A program made the position numbers and the translations under genes. A DNA stretch of 64,000 bases, taken from positions 3,968,001 through 4,032,000 of the forward strand of contig JBHGNT010000018.1 of the NCBI GenBank assembly GCA_043228905.1, written 5' to 3'. The DNA comes from Azolla caroliniana (lineage: Eukaryota > Polypodiophyta). The number at the start of each line of letters is the position of its first letter. Positions within the stretch are counted from its first letter, which is position 1. The notes under the pieces are model-generated. The model saw only the letters and a list, made by a program, of their open reading frames with translations. It had not been told where the DNA came from and ran no database searches. Below are positions 34,980 through 48,800 of the stretch, in pieces.

Positions 34980-36392
34980 GTCTCAGGTAGCTTTAACTCA
35001 GAATCAAGGGTTTTAATCTCAGGAAGGCTTCTCCAAAATACCTAAAAAAGTCTGCATATGTTGAGATGATGTGCGTGTGTGGCCTTCTTTTATTGTGGAG
35101 TTCTCTACTATACTTGGCTAAGTCAAGTCTTAGAGAAAAGTTGAAGAAGCTTCTCCTTGTAAATAAAGAAAAGTTGAAGAAGCTTCTCCCCTTTTTGACA
35201 ATTTGTGTTAAATATGTATATATAATAAATAGCCTGAGGTTCCACAATTTGTCTTAAATTACTGTTATTTCCCGGATGCTGCCAAATTACTGTTATTTCC
35301 ACAAATGCCCCCTGAAAAGAAAGAAAGATGGGGATGGAATTGACTACATAATTGAGTGAGGAAACGAGATGAAACTGACAACATGAGTGTGCTTAAATAT
35401 AGCACATATAAGTACACTCAAGGGTATTTAAGGAAATAGCAAAACATTAGGGGCAGTTCGGTAGAGATCAAGAGGAAGCTCAAGGGGTGCTTTAGGGTTT
35501 GAAGTTTGAACCATTGCAATTGAGGGCGATGGGCAATTGGTCATTTCGTGTTCTACTACCACAGATCAGGTTGGAAGTATCCAACCGGAAGAAATAGCCC
35601 TTCAGTTGAGGTCTCCCAATTCGGAAATAGTTGCTCCCTCAAGGAGAGCACAATACAAATGAAAGTTGTTGGTTGCATCTTGGGGTGGGGCCATTGTTCG
35701 GCCTCCATGGTAGAATCATTCGCGTAGGTCCTAAGAGACGATAGCTCACCTTGGGTCAAACGATAGCAATTAGAGTCCACTTATTCCTAGCATGTGATCC
35801 ATGTCCGTGCATAGGTAACTTAAGTGTAGGGATAAGATTTTTACCAACTGTTTGCTAATGGATTTTGTCCCATTCTCTACAAACCTCCCTTAGAGGTAGT
35901 TTCATTGCTTGCTGAACAATCTTAATCAACTTTCTCATTTCATTGAGTCATATAAAGTGATGAGCCCACAAATCTTCTTTTGTTTTCACTTGGATTGTCC
36001 ATTCTTTCTACCCGATTTGTGGCAAAGAAGATGTTGACTAAACAAAAGAGATAAGTTTTTTATTTTGTAGTTAGTGATTCGGACAAACGAGAGTAGGTTA
36101 AAATAATCAATCCTTTTGGTAATATATTGGATTAACAACGTGTACAAGACTGTTAATCCTAGGGCCGGACAACAGCCTAACACAGGGTGTCCACTTAAGA
36201 CACTTCACCAAAGGGTGTTACGGTAATTCCATGGCTACTGCATGAAGATAGAAACGAATCTCTCGTTTCATGAGGGGACGAACTCAACCCCGACAGTAAT
36301 CTCTTCAGATCTTTTCGCCCGTGGATTCAGTACCAAAAAAGAACTATCCATCTCTAACATAAAAAAAATTTAGGTAGGCGTGATGGATACAC
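34980..36392. other. Intergenic, with a possible inverted-repeat element
   Basis: Near 35270-35316 (TGTTATTTCC, CAAATGCCCCC) and 35423-35457 (inverted GCTATTTCC, AAATACCC) are loosely matching inverted arms, similar in wording to the element in tRNase Z intron 11. Otherwise nothing recognised. Confidence 0.3.
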
Positions 36393-36579
36393 GGTGGGGG
36401 TGGCTTTCTATTACTGGCGGAGGAGAACAGGTTTCGGAGAATGCTCAGAAGGCATGGGAAAGCCTTCACGTTCTCGCCGGAGGAGATTGGGTGCGTGGAC
36501 CCGACGACCATCGAACCGATGGTGATCTTCATGGTACCGCATGTACCGTGGAATCTCAAATCGATTCCGGTGCCGAGAG
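36393..36579 (+). mobile_element. Ty3/gypsy pol fragment
   Basis: 187 bp collinear without gaps with 63497-63683 of the gypsy element at the right edge. The frame is fully open and reads GGGGFLLLAEENRFRRML, then AFTFSPEEIGCVDPTT and VPHVPWNLKSIPVPR, the segment just before the reverse-transcriptase palm. Sequence similarity to the gypsy copy is clear at both edges and stops abruptly. Confidence 0.85.
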
Positions 36580-37599
36580 TTACGGCAAGGTGACTTACGG
36601 CACAACGCTTAATTAGACCTTAATGGATTACTTAGCCAAACATCATTAACACGCGTAAGGTATAACAATAAGTACATAACGGTAATCAACACTGAAAGAT
36701 TAAGGCAATAAGTTCTATTAATTATCTGTTGTCGATTACATTGTAACCGGGCCTTTATATAGGTCTCCGGTGTGAAGTACAAAATGGTGCCAACCAACAC
36801 CTTTTCGGGATCGGTCCGGATCCGAATCGGCATACTGATTCCGGTCCATCCGTCCACATCTTCTCAAATATTAAAATATATTAAGACTAATAATTACAAC
36901 AGTTCCCGAATAACTATTCCTTTCACACTCTAGTCTGGACCTCCTTAAGCCTTCTTGCCGGCCGGGTAACAAAGACATGGAATGGGGCTACAAGTGGTTA
37001 AAAAACTCAAGGATAAATTTATGTCTCTAACAAATTGGTGTAAAGTTAGAGACAAATTCATTGGATTGATCATCAAAGCTTTTTTGAAAGAAACATCATA
37101 GGATTCAAGAGAAAATGTAAAAGGGAAAGAGAAACAAATGAAAATTAATCCTCATGAGGGATTATAGGTTCTGTACAACATATCATGATATCTATATATA
37201 TTGATGACAACATGCATTGCACAATGAATATAAATATGTGTAGCCCATGGTCTTAGGCTCTCTCAACACTAGAAGATATATTGCATTAGAAATTCTCCAT
37301 GTTTTCCTTATCTTCTCGTCTTTCCTTTCTAAAAATTTGTCAAACCCTTTGCATCCTACCCCCCAAAATTTTATTTTGTCGATCCCCTCCAAAAAGTTAG
37401 TCTCCTTTGCTATTCAAGGATTCAAAATCACAATATACAACACTGAAACACTAAACAACATGGATGTGTAGAGGGCGGGCGTACCTACTAGAAAGTTCAC
37501 TACCAATGACTAGACCCAACGAAAATTTATTTACATATTCGATATCATTATTTTCTATTAATTTCACCATTTTGAATGAAAAATATAAAATTTTATGTT
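36580..37599. other. Intergenic, possible LTR remnant
   Basis: On the minus strand around 36763-36750 there is a TATA-like CTATATAAAGG downstream of CCGG-rich sequence resembling the retroelement LTRs seen at 58 kb. This could be part of a decayed LTR. The rest is AT-rich and unassigned. Confidence 0.3.
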
Positions 37600-37920
37600 G
37601 GGTGTTTGGTCTAGTGGTATGATTCCCGTTTCGGGTGCGGCGAGAGGTCGTGAGCTCGATTCTCGCACCACCTCAAATTATGTGTCTTTCTTCCGGAGGC
37701 TATACTTGTTCTAAAAGGACATCATCTATTAAATCAAAACATCATTGGCATTCGCCTTATTTATTGCTAATGCGTTTTCAAGGGTGACCCATTTGAGTAC
37801 CCATTAACTCAAATGAGTGAATATGATGACCAACCTAATTGCCCTATTTTATAGTGGGCAAGCCCTTGTAGGTTTAACTCCATTATAAGCTAATAGAGAA
37901 TAAAAGTAGGAGTTGTTGAG
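37600..37920 (+). mobile_element. tRNA-Pro-headed dispersed repeat, copy 2
   Basis: Head 37600-37674 is tRNA-Pro-like (GGGTGTTTGGTCTAGTGGTA, anticodon loop TTCGGGT, anticodon CGG), but the acceptor 3' strand no longer pairs well. The body and tail match the minus-strand copy at 11.07-11.91 kb in order, with a single copy of the segment that is a minisatellite there. Confidence 0.6.
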
Positions 37921-38820
37921 CAATGTCCATGATACATAGACTCCTGAGTCCTAGTTGGAGTTGAAGGTCGCCTATTTTTTCGCTTGTCAAAAACTTGTGC
38001 TACATAAAAATGCCAACAATAATGTTATGAAGCATTGTTTGATCTCAAACATTATGAAGAGTTTCACACAAGACATTGATATTTATCGGAAAGTACTATT
38101 TTGTTGCAATAATGTTCACCTTGGTATTGTTTATGCACTCCCCCTCATGCGCAATTAATCATGTGAATGTAGGCTAGGTGGATGTAGGGCAAGTGCATTT
38201 GAAAACTGTCTGATCTTGTTTGCCTCAAGAGAGTGGTTCATGATAAGATCCCACATTCCATTTGTCATAGCCATATTGGCTCTCCCAATCTATTAACTCT
38301 ACTAATTGAGTGTTGCAAGGTGCTTCTATGATGCTTTCTAGCTTGAGAATGACAATAACTTCATCATGAAGACATCGTATCCCACCATGTAATCATTATA
38401 CCATGTAGCGGGTGACTAGACTATTCTCTTGAATAGAGCACTATATTCACTTAGTTGCTCCTATCGACAGTTGCATCGTCCTCGATTGTCATGACTATGC
38501 TCAATTTCGAGAGTATCACGATCTTGTTTCATCAACCACAAACCTCAACTTACAAAAATCTTGTGGATTGACATAATTGTGCTCCTTATGTTCAAGAAGT
38601 AGTTCACACACTTGGTTGTGACCTTCATCTATACCCCATTTGGGGACACTCACGTACTTGGAGACACACATACTTAATGCATCCAAAACCTTTGCAATGT
38701 GGCATATCTAGCTTCCTCCCACAAATAATAGTGATGGTGTGCAATCTCATCATGGATTACCATGATAAACTACTGATTAATTGTATGTAACTCCCATTTG
38801 TTGGAGATATGTTGTAAATT
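37921..38820. other. Intergenic, probably retroelement-derived
   Basis: No intact ORF. Codon-like stretches on the minus strand are too broken to assign, although the neighbouring minisatellite suggests Copia origin. Confidence 0.3.
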
Positions 38821-38824
38821 CATC

Positions 38825-39290
38825 CATTGCCATTTGATGTGCTTGAATCCATGAACCACACATCATCAACCTTTCTAGTGCTCATCAACATGGAGTTTCC
38901 CTTGTGATTTATTGCAAACATGTCACCATTTGATGTGCTTGAATCCATGAACCACACATCATCAACCTTGTTAGTGCTTGTCAACATGGAGTTTCCCTTG
39001 TGATTTATTTCAAACATGTCACCATTTGATGTGATTGAATCCATGAACCACACATTATCAACCTTGCTAGTGCTCATCAACATGGAGTTTCCTTTCTGAT
39101 TTATTGCAAACATGTCACCATTTGACGTGCTTGAATCCATGAACCAACTTCATCAACCTTGCTAGTGCTCGTCCACATGGAGTTTCCCTTGTGAATTATT
39201 GCAAACATGTCGCCACATGATGTGCTTGAATCCATGAACCACATATCATCAACCTTGCTAGTGTTCATCAACATGGAGCTTGTCAACATG
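38825..39290 (-). repeat. 96-bp in-frame minisatellite resembling a Copia protease motif
   Basis: Five copies start with GCTTGAATCCATGAACCA near 38841, 38937, 39033, 39129 and 39224. On the minus strand each unit encodes 32 residues including VDDVWFMDSSTSN and GDMFAINHKGNS. The string WFMDSSTSN resembles the WxxDSGASN active-site motif of Copia proteases, with the catalytic glycine changed. The frame is kept through several copies. Confidence 0.65.
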
Positions 39291-41879
39291 TTGCCATTAA
39301 TCATTATGACTACGGATGGTGGCATAATTAGTAAGTTACCAACCATTGGTGGCATCAATTTTCTTCTTATGATAATCCAAGCTTGCCGCAATATCAATAA
39401 TCCGGTTTGTTTTGAGGATTTTCTCCAACATCAAAACTCCCCTTTTTTGGGGGTTTCCTCATCCTTCCACTAACATGATATTCTTCTACCAACAACATGG
39501 ATTGTGGCCGACAAACAATGCGATTGGTTTTTCTCAAGTAAGAATTGCAAGCCTCAAAGGACCAAACCATTAATTAACCCCACAAAAGCATATTTCAACC
39601 ATATTTTCATCTTTAACATGCATGCCAATGGAGCAAGAACATTACACAAGTATTTCATTTTAAGGGTGTCATTAATGGATAGTTAAACTCTTGACAAAGT
39701 TGAAGCTTTTGTACAGCCGTATTGGCAACAAAATTATTTGAGGTCATCCCATGCCTCCTTCAGTATCTTCACGTCCCTCATTGCCCATTGTGAGGCAATA
39801 TGTTAGGTCAATGGCTTCTTGTTACCATCCTAGATACTTGATGCCAATAATGTCGAGCATATTTAGGAGATCACCTTCAATGCATCTCTAATAGCCTTGT
39901 ATTGAGCTCTTGTATTTGCATATGCAAAATTGTTACTGTATTCAAGCTTCTAGAGCTACCCATTTGTGGATTCATCTCATTGATGGCAATTTCTTTTTCT
40001 CTTCTTGTTGTCTTCTTCCTTTCTTCGCAACATATGAAAGTATGCTCTTTCAACCACAATTTGACAATTCCTAGAGTCTATACGTGTAAAGCAATTATTC
40101 TCCAACTATGGGATCAAACATAAGACACCAAGAAGCAAATGACCTATAACTATCGCATCTTCACACATCGATACCATGTAAAGATATTGAACTCAAGATT
40201 AACTTCTTGCACAATACTTCCCCAAAACTACTGGGAAGTGCATTGGTACAATACTTCCCCAAAACTACTTGAAACTAGATATTTACTTCTGGATGATATG
40301 GGGTTACAAAATTTCTCAACAAACGTGGATAATTGTTTGGGAGTCAAGAAATATTAAGGCAAGTTTATAAAGATTTTGAATGGAAAATATGCAAAAGAGT
40401 GGAATATGGAACACAATCATCGCTTTATCCTTTATCACATCATGGGTATTGTTCAATTGAAGAAACTTGAAGAAGCTTTATCTTGTTTGTCCAAGCACCT
40501 ATAGATGGTTTGTATAGATTAAAATTTAAGAACAATTTGCATTTACATCATAGTCATTGGACCTCCTAATTAATGGTTCCTTTTCTATTCTTAGTCCAAA
40601 CTAGCATATATTAAGTAGCCTAGGTATTTGAAGCACTTACTTACAAGACTGGCCCAGTTAACCAAAGCCTCGGTAAATCAAAATTACTAGTTGCCATCAA
40701 ATAGCCAAGAAGGCATTTGCACCATCTCTTTCCTTTCATAACATCAACAGCAAAGAACCTGATCTAGTGATCATTCTCTAACATCGACAAAGTATAGATT
40801 CTTTACGCCACCTACAATCAAGGCCAATATATTATCACAATATCCATTTACACTACCTTTGCTAGATTATACTTAAATTTTGGAGAAAGTACATTTGTGC
40901 TCACACATGTTGGTGGTGTTTATCCACCTTTCTTTTACATCAAACGTAGCACAAGTTAATTTCAGCCAATGCTTGTTCCTTACTGAAGTTTTTCCACGCT
41001 GGTTCCTTACCAATTATGAGCTTTTTGATGAAACAGACAACCTTTGTTACTACATACTTCTACAAAAGTCAATACTATGCCAATTTCATTCCAATATCAT
41101 CTTTACACATTACAATTCACTGTAGATTCTCCATTTCAGAAACAGAATGGAATACACTTTCCTTTCAATTTCAACCTGCACTCAACACAAGCAATGATAT
41201 TGGCTATGTCGAGGACAAGTTATGAAATTAAGTTTTCAGCTCTATTAGCACATCCTTTCAGTGAGATAAAAATAGAGCACATCACGTTAGGGATACAAAA
41301 TCTGCATTGGTATTTGTTTGATGGAGCTCACTGACCATCAAGCTAGCGCATCATGTTATTCAGGAACTTGCTGGCCATCAGAGCTAGCATAAAATGTACT
41401 TTCCTTTTTTAACCTTAGCATTGAGAGAGAAACTCCGACATGGAGATGTGTTTTTTGAGGAAAATGATCTATTATGCCAACAATTAGAGCTAAATTTCAA
41501 AAAAAATAAGAATAACCTAAAATTGGACTATCACTTTCCAACTTTAGGAGGGAAATTTACACTACAAGAACTGGAGTTTGGCATTTCTATCATCATTGTA
41601 ATATAATTCACAGCACAAACCCAACTTTTAGGCTTTGCTTTTTTGGCTATAGTTTCTGAAATCTTTTTGGTCACTCATTCTATTGACTATTTTTGCAGCT
41701 CATTGACTTCTGGCATTGTTTTTTTCTTTTTACCATCACAAACTATGGTAACATACATGTACATCTTCGTTTCAAATTTGATTACTTTTTCTTGACCATT
41801 CCACAAAGGATGAAAACTTTTGACATACATTCAATTTTTCACTTCACCCTGGACATAATACCTCATGTAAAACAAAACA
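39291..41879. other. Intergenic
   Basis: AT-rich sequence with only short unassignable ORFs; probably decayed retroelement DNA at the left and 3' flank of tRNase Z at the right. Confidence 0.3.
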
Positions 41880-44800
41880 TCATAAATTTAAGGAGTCTTC
41901 ATCTTCAGGAGGTAAGCTGAAAAGCAATCGGAAAGCTGGTAAGATCTCTGGGACTACTGGCAAATCTGCAAGGTTCACTGTCATCATATCAAAAGCAATA
42001 GACGTTGTATTATTGTGGCTAGTATCAAAGACAGGGACCGCTGGATATCGCTGGCTAAAATGTGTTAGAAAAATGCGATACACTCCAGCAGCTACACCTA
42101 CTTCAATGGCTTCCTTTGTGATACTATGGTTCTTTTTAATTGCTTCAGGAAGCATTCCATCATCGAATGTGGCCTGAAGAATGAAAAACAACAAAACCAC
42201 GAGAACAATAAGGATCCGAAACAGATTTTGCTAGATTTTGAGTACAGTAATAAACCATAAGTTGGAGCTTCCAAGAGGATAATATGATTATCAAGCTTCA
42301 CTTTAAAAAGAAGTGGAGTATCTCGGGCAAATGACCAAAATACCAAAAAAAACAGTAACACTTAATAGATTCTTAAAGGAGCAAATCATACAGAAGTTAA
42401 TCAGATAACCAATTACCTTCATTAAACAACAAATTAATTAGTAGTTTATTGGTGAGTATTATTGTATAACGAACTCCTATCTTAAATATAGACATTTATT
42501 CTCAAACTCCACACAAGTATCTTGTTCGCAAAATGCTGATATTACCTCATGAATTAGAATAGTTGCTCCACGTGCAGCTTCAATGACGGCTCTACATGGC
42601 CTTGTATCACCAGAGAAAACAAACTTCCAACCTCTTTCCATTGAGCTTCCATTGAGCTTTCTTCCATGAGCTTGAATTACAACAGCAAATGCATTGGGAC
42701 AATGTACAACAGGAATACTAAAAAGATCCTTCAACCCAAGAGAGTTTAGAGCACTCCTCAATTTTTGTCTCCCTTCTCTATCAACACCTTGTTGAATATG
42801 AAAGCCTGGATACATCCAATAGTGTTGCATTTGACTTTGCCTATTACCGTTCTCTGTAGGCACAGAGATCAAACCCCCCTTTTTTTCGAGTGAAATATTC
42901 CCGCCTTGTTCAGCATATTTGTCATTATCCTTAGAAAACTCCTCAACATCAAATGTGGTCTGGCTACAATCCAGAAAGTCCATAAGAAGGTCTTCTATTG
43001 CACCATATGCATCCAGAAACACCCTTAGCTGCTTGGGTCCAATGACAAGAAGGCGTTCGCATGGAACACGGGCGTCTTCTAGAAGTTTCCTTCGCACAGA
43101 AAGGACTCTGACAAGGCCTGTGAAATGATCAGCATGCATATGTGAAATCCATATGAGTTTCAAGCCCATCAGCACTTCATCTGCACCTTCCAAACCATAC
43201 CTGTTCACACATGCAGCTCTTATTCAAGCATGAAACTATGTGTAAGCTATTAAATAAGGAGAAAAACTCCAAAATACCCGAGTTTTTCTTTATTTCCCTC
43301 AATGCCTCTAGATTTTCGTTATTTCCTGGAATTCCCTTAGTCAACCATCGGACGAGATATTATATAGTGAATTCATCCTTTAGACCTTGATTATGTGTGC
43401 TAACTGAGCCATTATATTGTTAAATGCTGCATTTCGGGAAATAAAGAGAAATTCAGGGTATTTCAGAGTTCCTTCATTCCAGAAAGAAGTTTATGCATCA
43501 CCACTGCATACCGTCTTTTAAGTTGTGCATAAGTTCCTTCTCCACAGTCCAATAGGATCCCTCCATGCTTAAATAAGTGGACATATATACTAGTGACATT
43601 ACGATGTCTTGAAGGTTGAGATGAACCTGTGCCTAAAAATATAAACTCCATTTCTTCTCGGGATACACCTTTCAAACACGGTGGGAGTTTTTGGGAGACC
43701 CTGTAACCTGCCAGTTGAAATTTGCAGAAAAGCTTTTAGCCCTCTGTTTCCGTCTTTCAAAGCCTGAGATTTCTTTGTGTTCCGATTAGTTAGCATTTAA
43801 GTAACTGATATCATGACTTTTACCTCTCACCTTCATTTTGTGAAAAATCTGATGAAGAGTTTAGACGAGACCAGTTTTCAAATGCCCTCATAGAAATTTC
43901 TCGTGCTTTAATTGCTTCCATAGTTTGAGATATATTGGAGTCAAAAATACTTGGCACGTCAGAATCATCTAGTCCAAGATTTGCAAGTGGACGAAAGCGA
44001 AACTGTGCCATGAAATAAGAACAAATACATTCATAAGCTACCAGATGAGGGAACAGCAATAGAAAGATTTTTAAAGCATAAGATTACCTGAATGTTACAT
44101 GCATTATACATACATTGGTTATTTCATATTTAGTTTAAAAGCTTAGTTTTTTGTGCCCACCTTTAACAGGTTATCTGCAACACACATTTTTTTATTTCCC
44201 TCCTGCAACAGAAAATGACACTAAATGATCAGGCTAATCCAAAAACTGCGTTTAAAAACAGGCTACAGTGAACTTCTGGTTTATATGAAAATTACCTGCT
44301 GTTTTATGCCATCAACCAAGTTCTCATATTGTGGGATCTTGGATTCAGGTGATACCATAGGAAACAACTGTGGACAAACAAAATTCAATTTTGATAGGGT
44401 CGCAGCACTACACCTCAGCGTAGGCTTTCCAGGAGCAATTCTGCACCCACAGAGAAGAACTGACTTTAACATTAATTCATAAGTGATTAGCATTCTTGTC
44501 TCATCAATACTATTATCTGTCCACTCTTCTGCATTATGTTCAGATGCAATACCTTTTCATTAAAATGAACTTCCTACCCAATAAAATATTGTTGACTCAT
44601 TTCCCAGTCCCAATTATAATCATTAAACATTCCTTACAATTTTCTGTCCACATGCATAAATATGATAAGTTTCGAGTCACTCACAGTTGTTGGTAAGCCA
44701 TTATGTGGTGAGTATCTTTAAAATTTTCCATCCAATTCTGATATTCTTTCAAACTTGTAACAGATATGGGAGTTATATGCACCATACAATTTACAACCTT

Positions 44801-45732
44801 TCCAGAATCTGAAAAATATGATTGAAGGCCTTTAGAAGATACAAGAGATGGAAGGTATGACAAAGAGGGACAGTCAACAAGAATCATGATAGGGCCAGGA
44901 CTCGAAGGGCCCAATACATCATCTGGATGCACCTAAAATATAAAAAAATACAAATCTTTCAGAAGAAGTTCCATCATCCGCTACCACAAACAAAAGAAGA
45001 TTCTTACCATTGTGATTCCATCATCCGCTACCACAGATTCACCTTTTTGAAGTTTTCCATACTTGTATCCAGGTTTCAAACCTTTTGCCAAAGCCTTCGC
45101 AGGATCAAATTTCCCTTTGACTTCTGACAATTCACAGATGTAAACCGTAGATGGACAATCATATCTACAATTACTTGTTTGTTCACATTCAGGAAAAAGA
45201 TTTGATGCTTTATCAGTGGAAGACTGATCTTCATGGTACAGTAAAACAGCAGATATCTTGATCAGTTCATCTTCCATTAGAAAGATAGGAGATGAACAAT
45301 CGAATACAGAAGGATCTTCCGGGCCAAAACAGTGTGCATGTTCCAGCCAACCAGATGGTACAAAGGTACGCAAAGCTTTTCCAAGATTTTGCAAATTGGC
45401 TGGTCCCCACGTTTGAGCCTGTTAACATCCATCAGAAATATTGTGAACATGAAGAAATTTGGTGTTCAAACACTTTTTCTATGTTTTCAAAAAAATATAC
45501 CCTTTTCTAGGAATCGGCAACGGTTGGGTTTTGGCCTAACCGATTTAGCATTGTCCAAGCCAAACTGGTTAAGCCTTAACTGGTTTAGAAGAGTTCAAAC
45601 CTGAACCAAAACAAACCCTAAACCGGTTAAGACTTAACCTATTTGGGCTAAACCAGTTAAGCCCAAACCAGTTACTGATGTTTCTAGTTTAGAGAGAGAG
45701 AGACGGAAATAAAGGTACCATTCCAAGAAGCA

Positions 45733-45815
<83 letters not shown>

Positions 45816-48800
45816 GGTAAAGTTCTTGAACATCGAGAGTCGCTACTCACTTTCACATGTATCACTTAAAATGTAATATTTTTGGTCTCATAGGTCATAT
45901 TTGACCTCCGAAGACGATAATAGAATCTATCTATCTATCTACCTATCTATCTCTCATTCAAGAACATACATTAATAGATGATAGATAGTCCCACATCCAG
46001 AACCTACTTATATCATTGCAATGAAGATCATTCAAATCTGTGTGAAGAATTAAATCATATTAAGAAAATAAATGATGGGTTTCAACATAGAGTAACATTA
46101 CTTTTGACCCAAGAAAAAGCTTACCGCCATTCCAGATTCACCCAATTCAGCCAAGGTAAAAATAAGTCCTAAGAAACAAAGAATCAGATAAGTTATCTTG
46201 AATTTTTGTTAACTTGAGTTTTTTTTAATTTTTTAATTTTTTAACGAATGAAAGAAATTTCCAAAGGTTTTTCACAAGGATATTCCTATATATCAATTTT
46301 ATCTTAATGAAAATCTTCATATTTTGAACTCAAATATTTATCTAATTATTCTCTGCTTTTTAAACAGCTGTCTCGATTTAGAAATGAATTAACAAGTTAC
46401 AGACCAATAAATGCATGCATAATGATGAAGTTCAAAAACAAAAAATCGCTGCTATCCAAAATTTCCTCGTTGATATAGCAAAATGAACAATGCAGTGTAA
46501 CCAATACTTCTTTAAACTATTCATACCTGGTAGGCCACCAGTTGTTTCTGAGCATACCCTCGTCAAAAATACATGGTCAATCTGCAATAAAATATTATGA
46601 GAGTCATCAGACCAACTTCAATGCTGAAAACAGTTACACCACCTAATAAATTCAACCAAGAGAGGAATATTGACATGGACTACAAGGTCAAGCATGCCTT
46701 TGACGGCTTGAATCTGTGTTCCATACAAAATCGCAGTAACCCCTGTCAACGTCAGAAAAAACAAAATCATTTACATGCCAGTTCAGCAAAAACATAATAC
46801 TTATTGTACAGAATTTCTATAGAAAAGGAGCAGCTTTATTACACAGTTGTGTACCTCTCCAACATTGAAGATGAATCGTCGGCGATCAAAAAACAGAAAC
46901 ACTGTTGGCACCGTGTCTCCGGTGTCAAATCCAGTACCATAAATCTGATAGGAACAGTACCAGTAAAGTTAGCTAATAAACAAAATTGAAGAAAACTATT
47001 TGCACACCAAATGTCGGATAAAACCCTTTATTCTGTTATAAAAGTCTTTGCCCCACAAAACAAACATTCATTTTTTCAAAACTGGAATTTTCCACTTGTT
47101 CTAACAATAGAACTTTCTTGATATGAATGCCAAAAAAAAGAATTCCATGGTTCTAGACTCTAGTTAGAGATATTCAACTACTCTGTCCATAACATGTATG
47201 CAATAGCATCTCAATCTTTGCATTTATCCCTAAACCCAACATATTGAGAATCATACAAATATATTGAAAAAAACCAAAAAGTAGGCAGACAAAAGACAAA
47301 ATAATGGGATATCTTGTTTCAAACAAGGATAAGCGTTTAAGGATGTTCCTGTTCCATACTGATCCATCCTAATGTGCAAACACTAAGTTCAGCCTCCACC
47401 ACATGTTCCCCTCCTCATCCCTGTGACCATAGTATGAACCATACGTGCATTCTCATTCGAGTATGGTAAACACCCTCAAACTATGGTAAATACCATACTT
47501 TTGTATTCATTATTTATTATAAGGTAAAACAATTTTTAAGGTAAGAAAGTTAAGGTAAAATGTGTAAAAAAAAACATATAAGAATGTTGTGATAACATAC
47601 GCATTCGTATGAAATAGAATGTTTGCCAATGCATTCGAGTATATTACGTACTATGCCTATGACAATGAAAGATGAGCTATGGCCGAATTATTTACTACTA
47701 TAAGCATACTTCATTTTCATCTCCCAAATGGGCTATGACAATCAACAAACAAAGAGCAATCGTCGAAGATTCGTTTGGCAGTGGATCACACATATCTATG
47801 ATTTGAGGTGAAGGATAGATGTAGAACGGATGAATGTGCCAAGAACTCGACTGGCCTGGCTAAACACCAATTTAACTGGGAGACAATTGACGTGTATAGC
47901 GGTGAAATATGCAATGGTAGCTAAATTTGGATCCTTTCTGCTAGGGGTGTGAAAGTCATTGCATAAAGCAACCACAAATCCTTGCCCTGTACATCTGACA
48001 ATGCACCCAGAACAAATAGAGCCACATAGAATAGTTGGTATGATGAGGAGTGTCATGATACAAGGAGACACTTCCAATGTGAAGTAACTAAGGGGATTTG
48101 TACACAAACAAACAAGAGCAACCTTCCAACACCCAGTGAGGAAAAAAAAGACAACATTTTTGGCTAAATTTGGAGTGCATCAGTATGACTTGTTCCTAGG
48201 ATAAGAAAGTAAAAAAGCATGGAAAATGTTCAATGAGAAGTAACCTATCACACAACTGACCTTGGTAATCGGCAAGCATTCAGTTTGAACCAAACCGAAT
48301 CGCAAAACCATGCCTTAACGGTTTTTTAACAGTTCCTTTTGGTTTGGTTCAGGTTCCAGTTTTTGTAAATAGTTTGGTTTTAGTTCAGATCGGTTTGGGG
48401 GGGGGGTCAACAGTTCGGTTCAGTTGGATTTGATTCTTTATTGGCTTAAAGTTTCCAGTTTGATGGTTTAGCATTGACACTTGATTATTTTTTTATATAT
48501 TTTCTTGACTATTTTTTTGAACAACCTTTTCCATTTTAAGCCTAATTTTGACATTTTGGGCTTAACGGTTTTCAAACAGTTCCTTTTGGTTTGGTTCAGG
48601 TTCCAGTTTTTGTAAATAGTTTGGTTTTAGTTCAGTTGTTTGGGGGGTCAACGGTTCGGTTCAGTTGGATTTGATTCTTTGTCGGCTTAAAGTTTCCAGT
48701 TTGATGGTTTAGCATTGACACTTGATTATTTTCTTAAATATTTTCTTGAACAACCTTTTCCATTTTAAGCCTAATTTTGACATTCTAGGAAAAATCTTTA

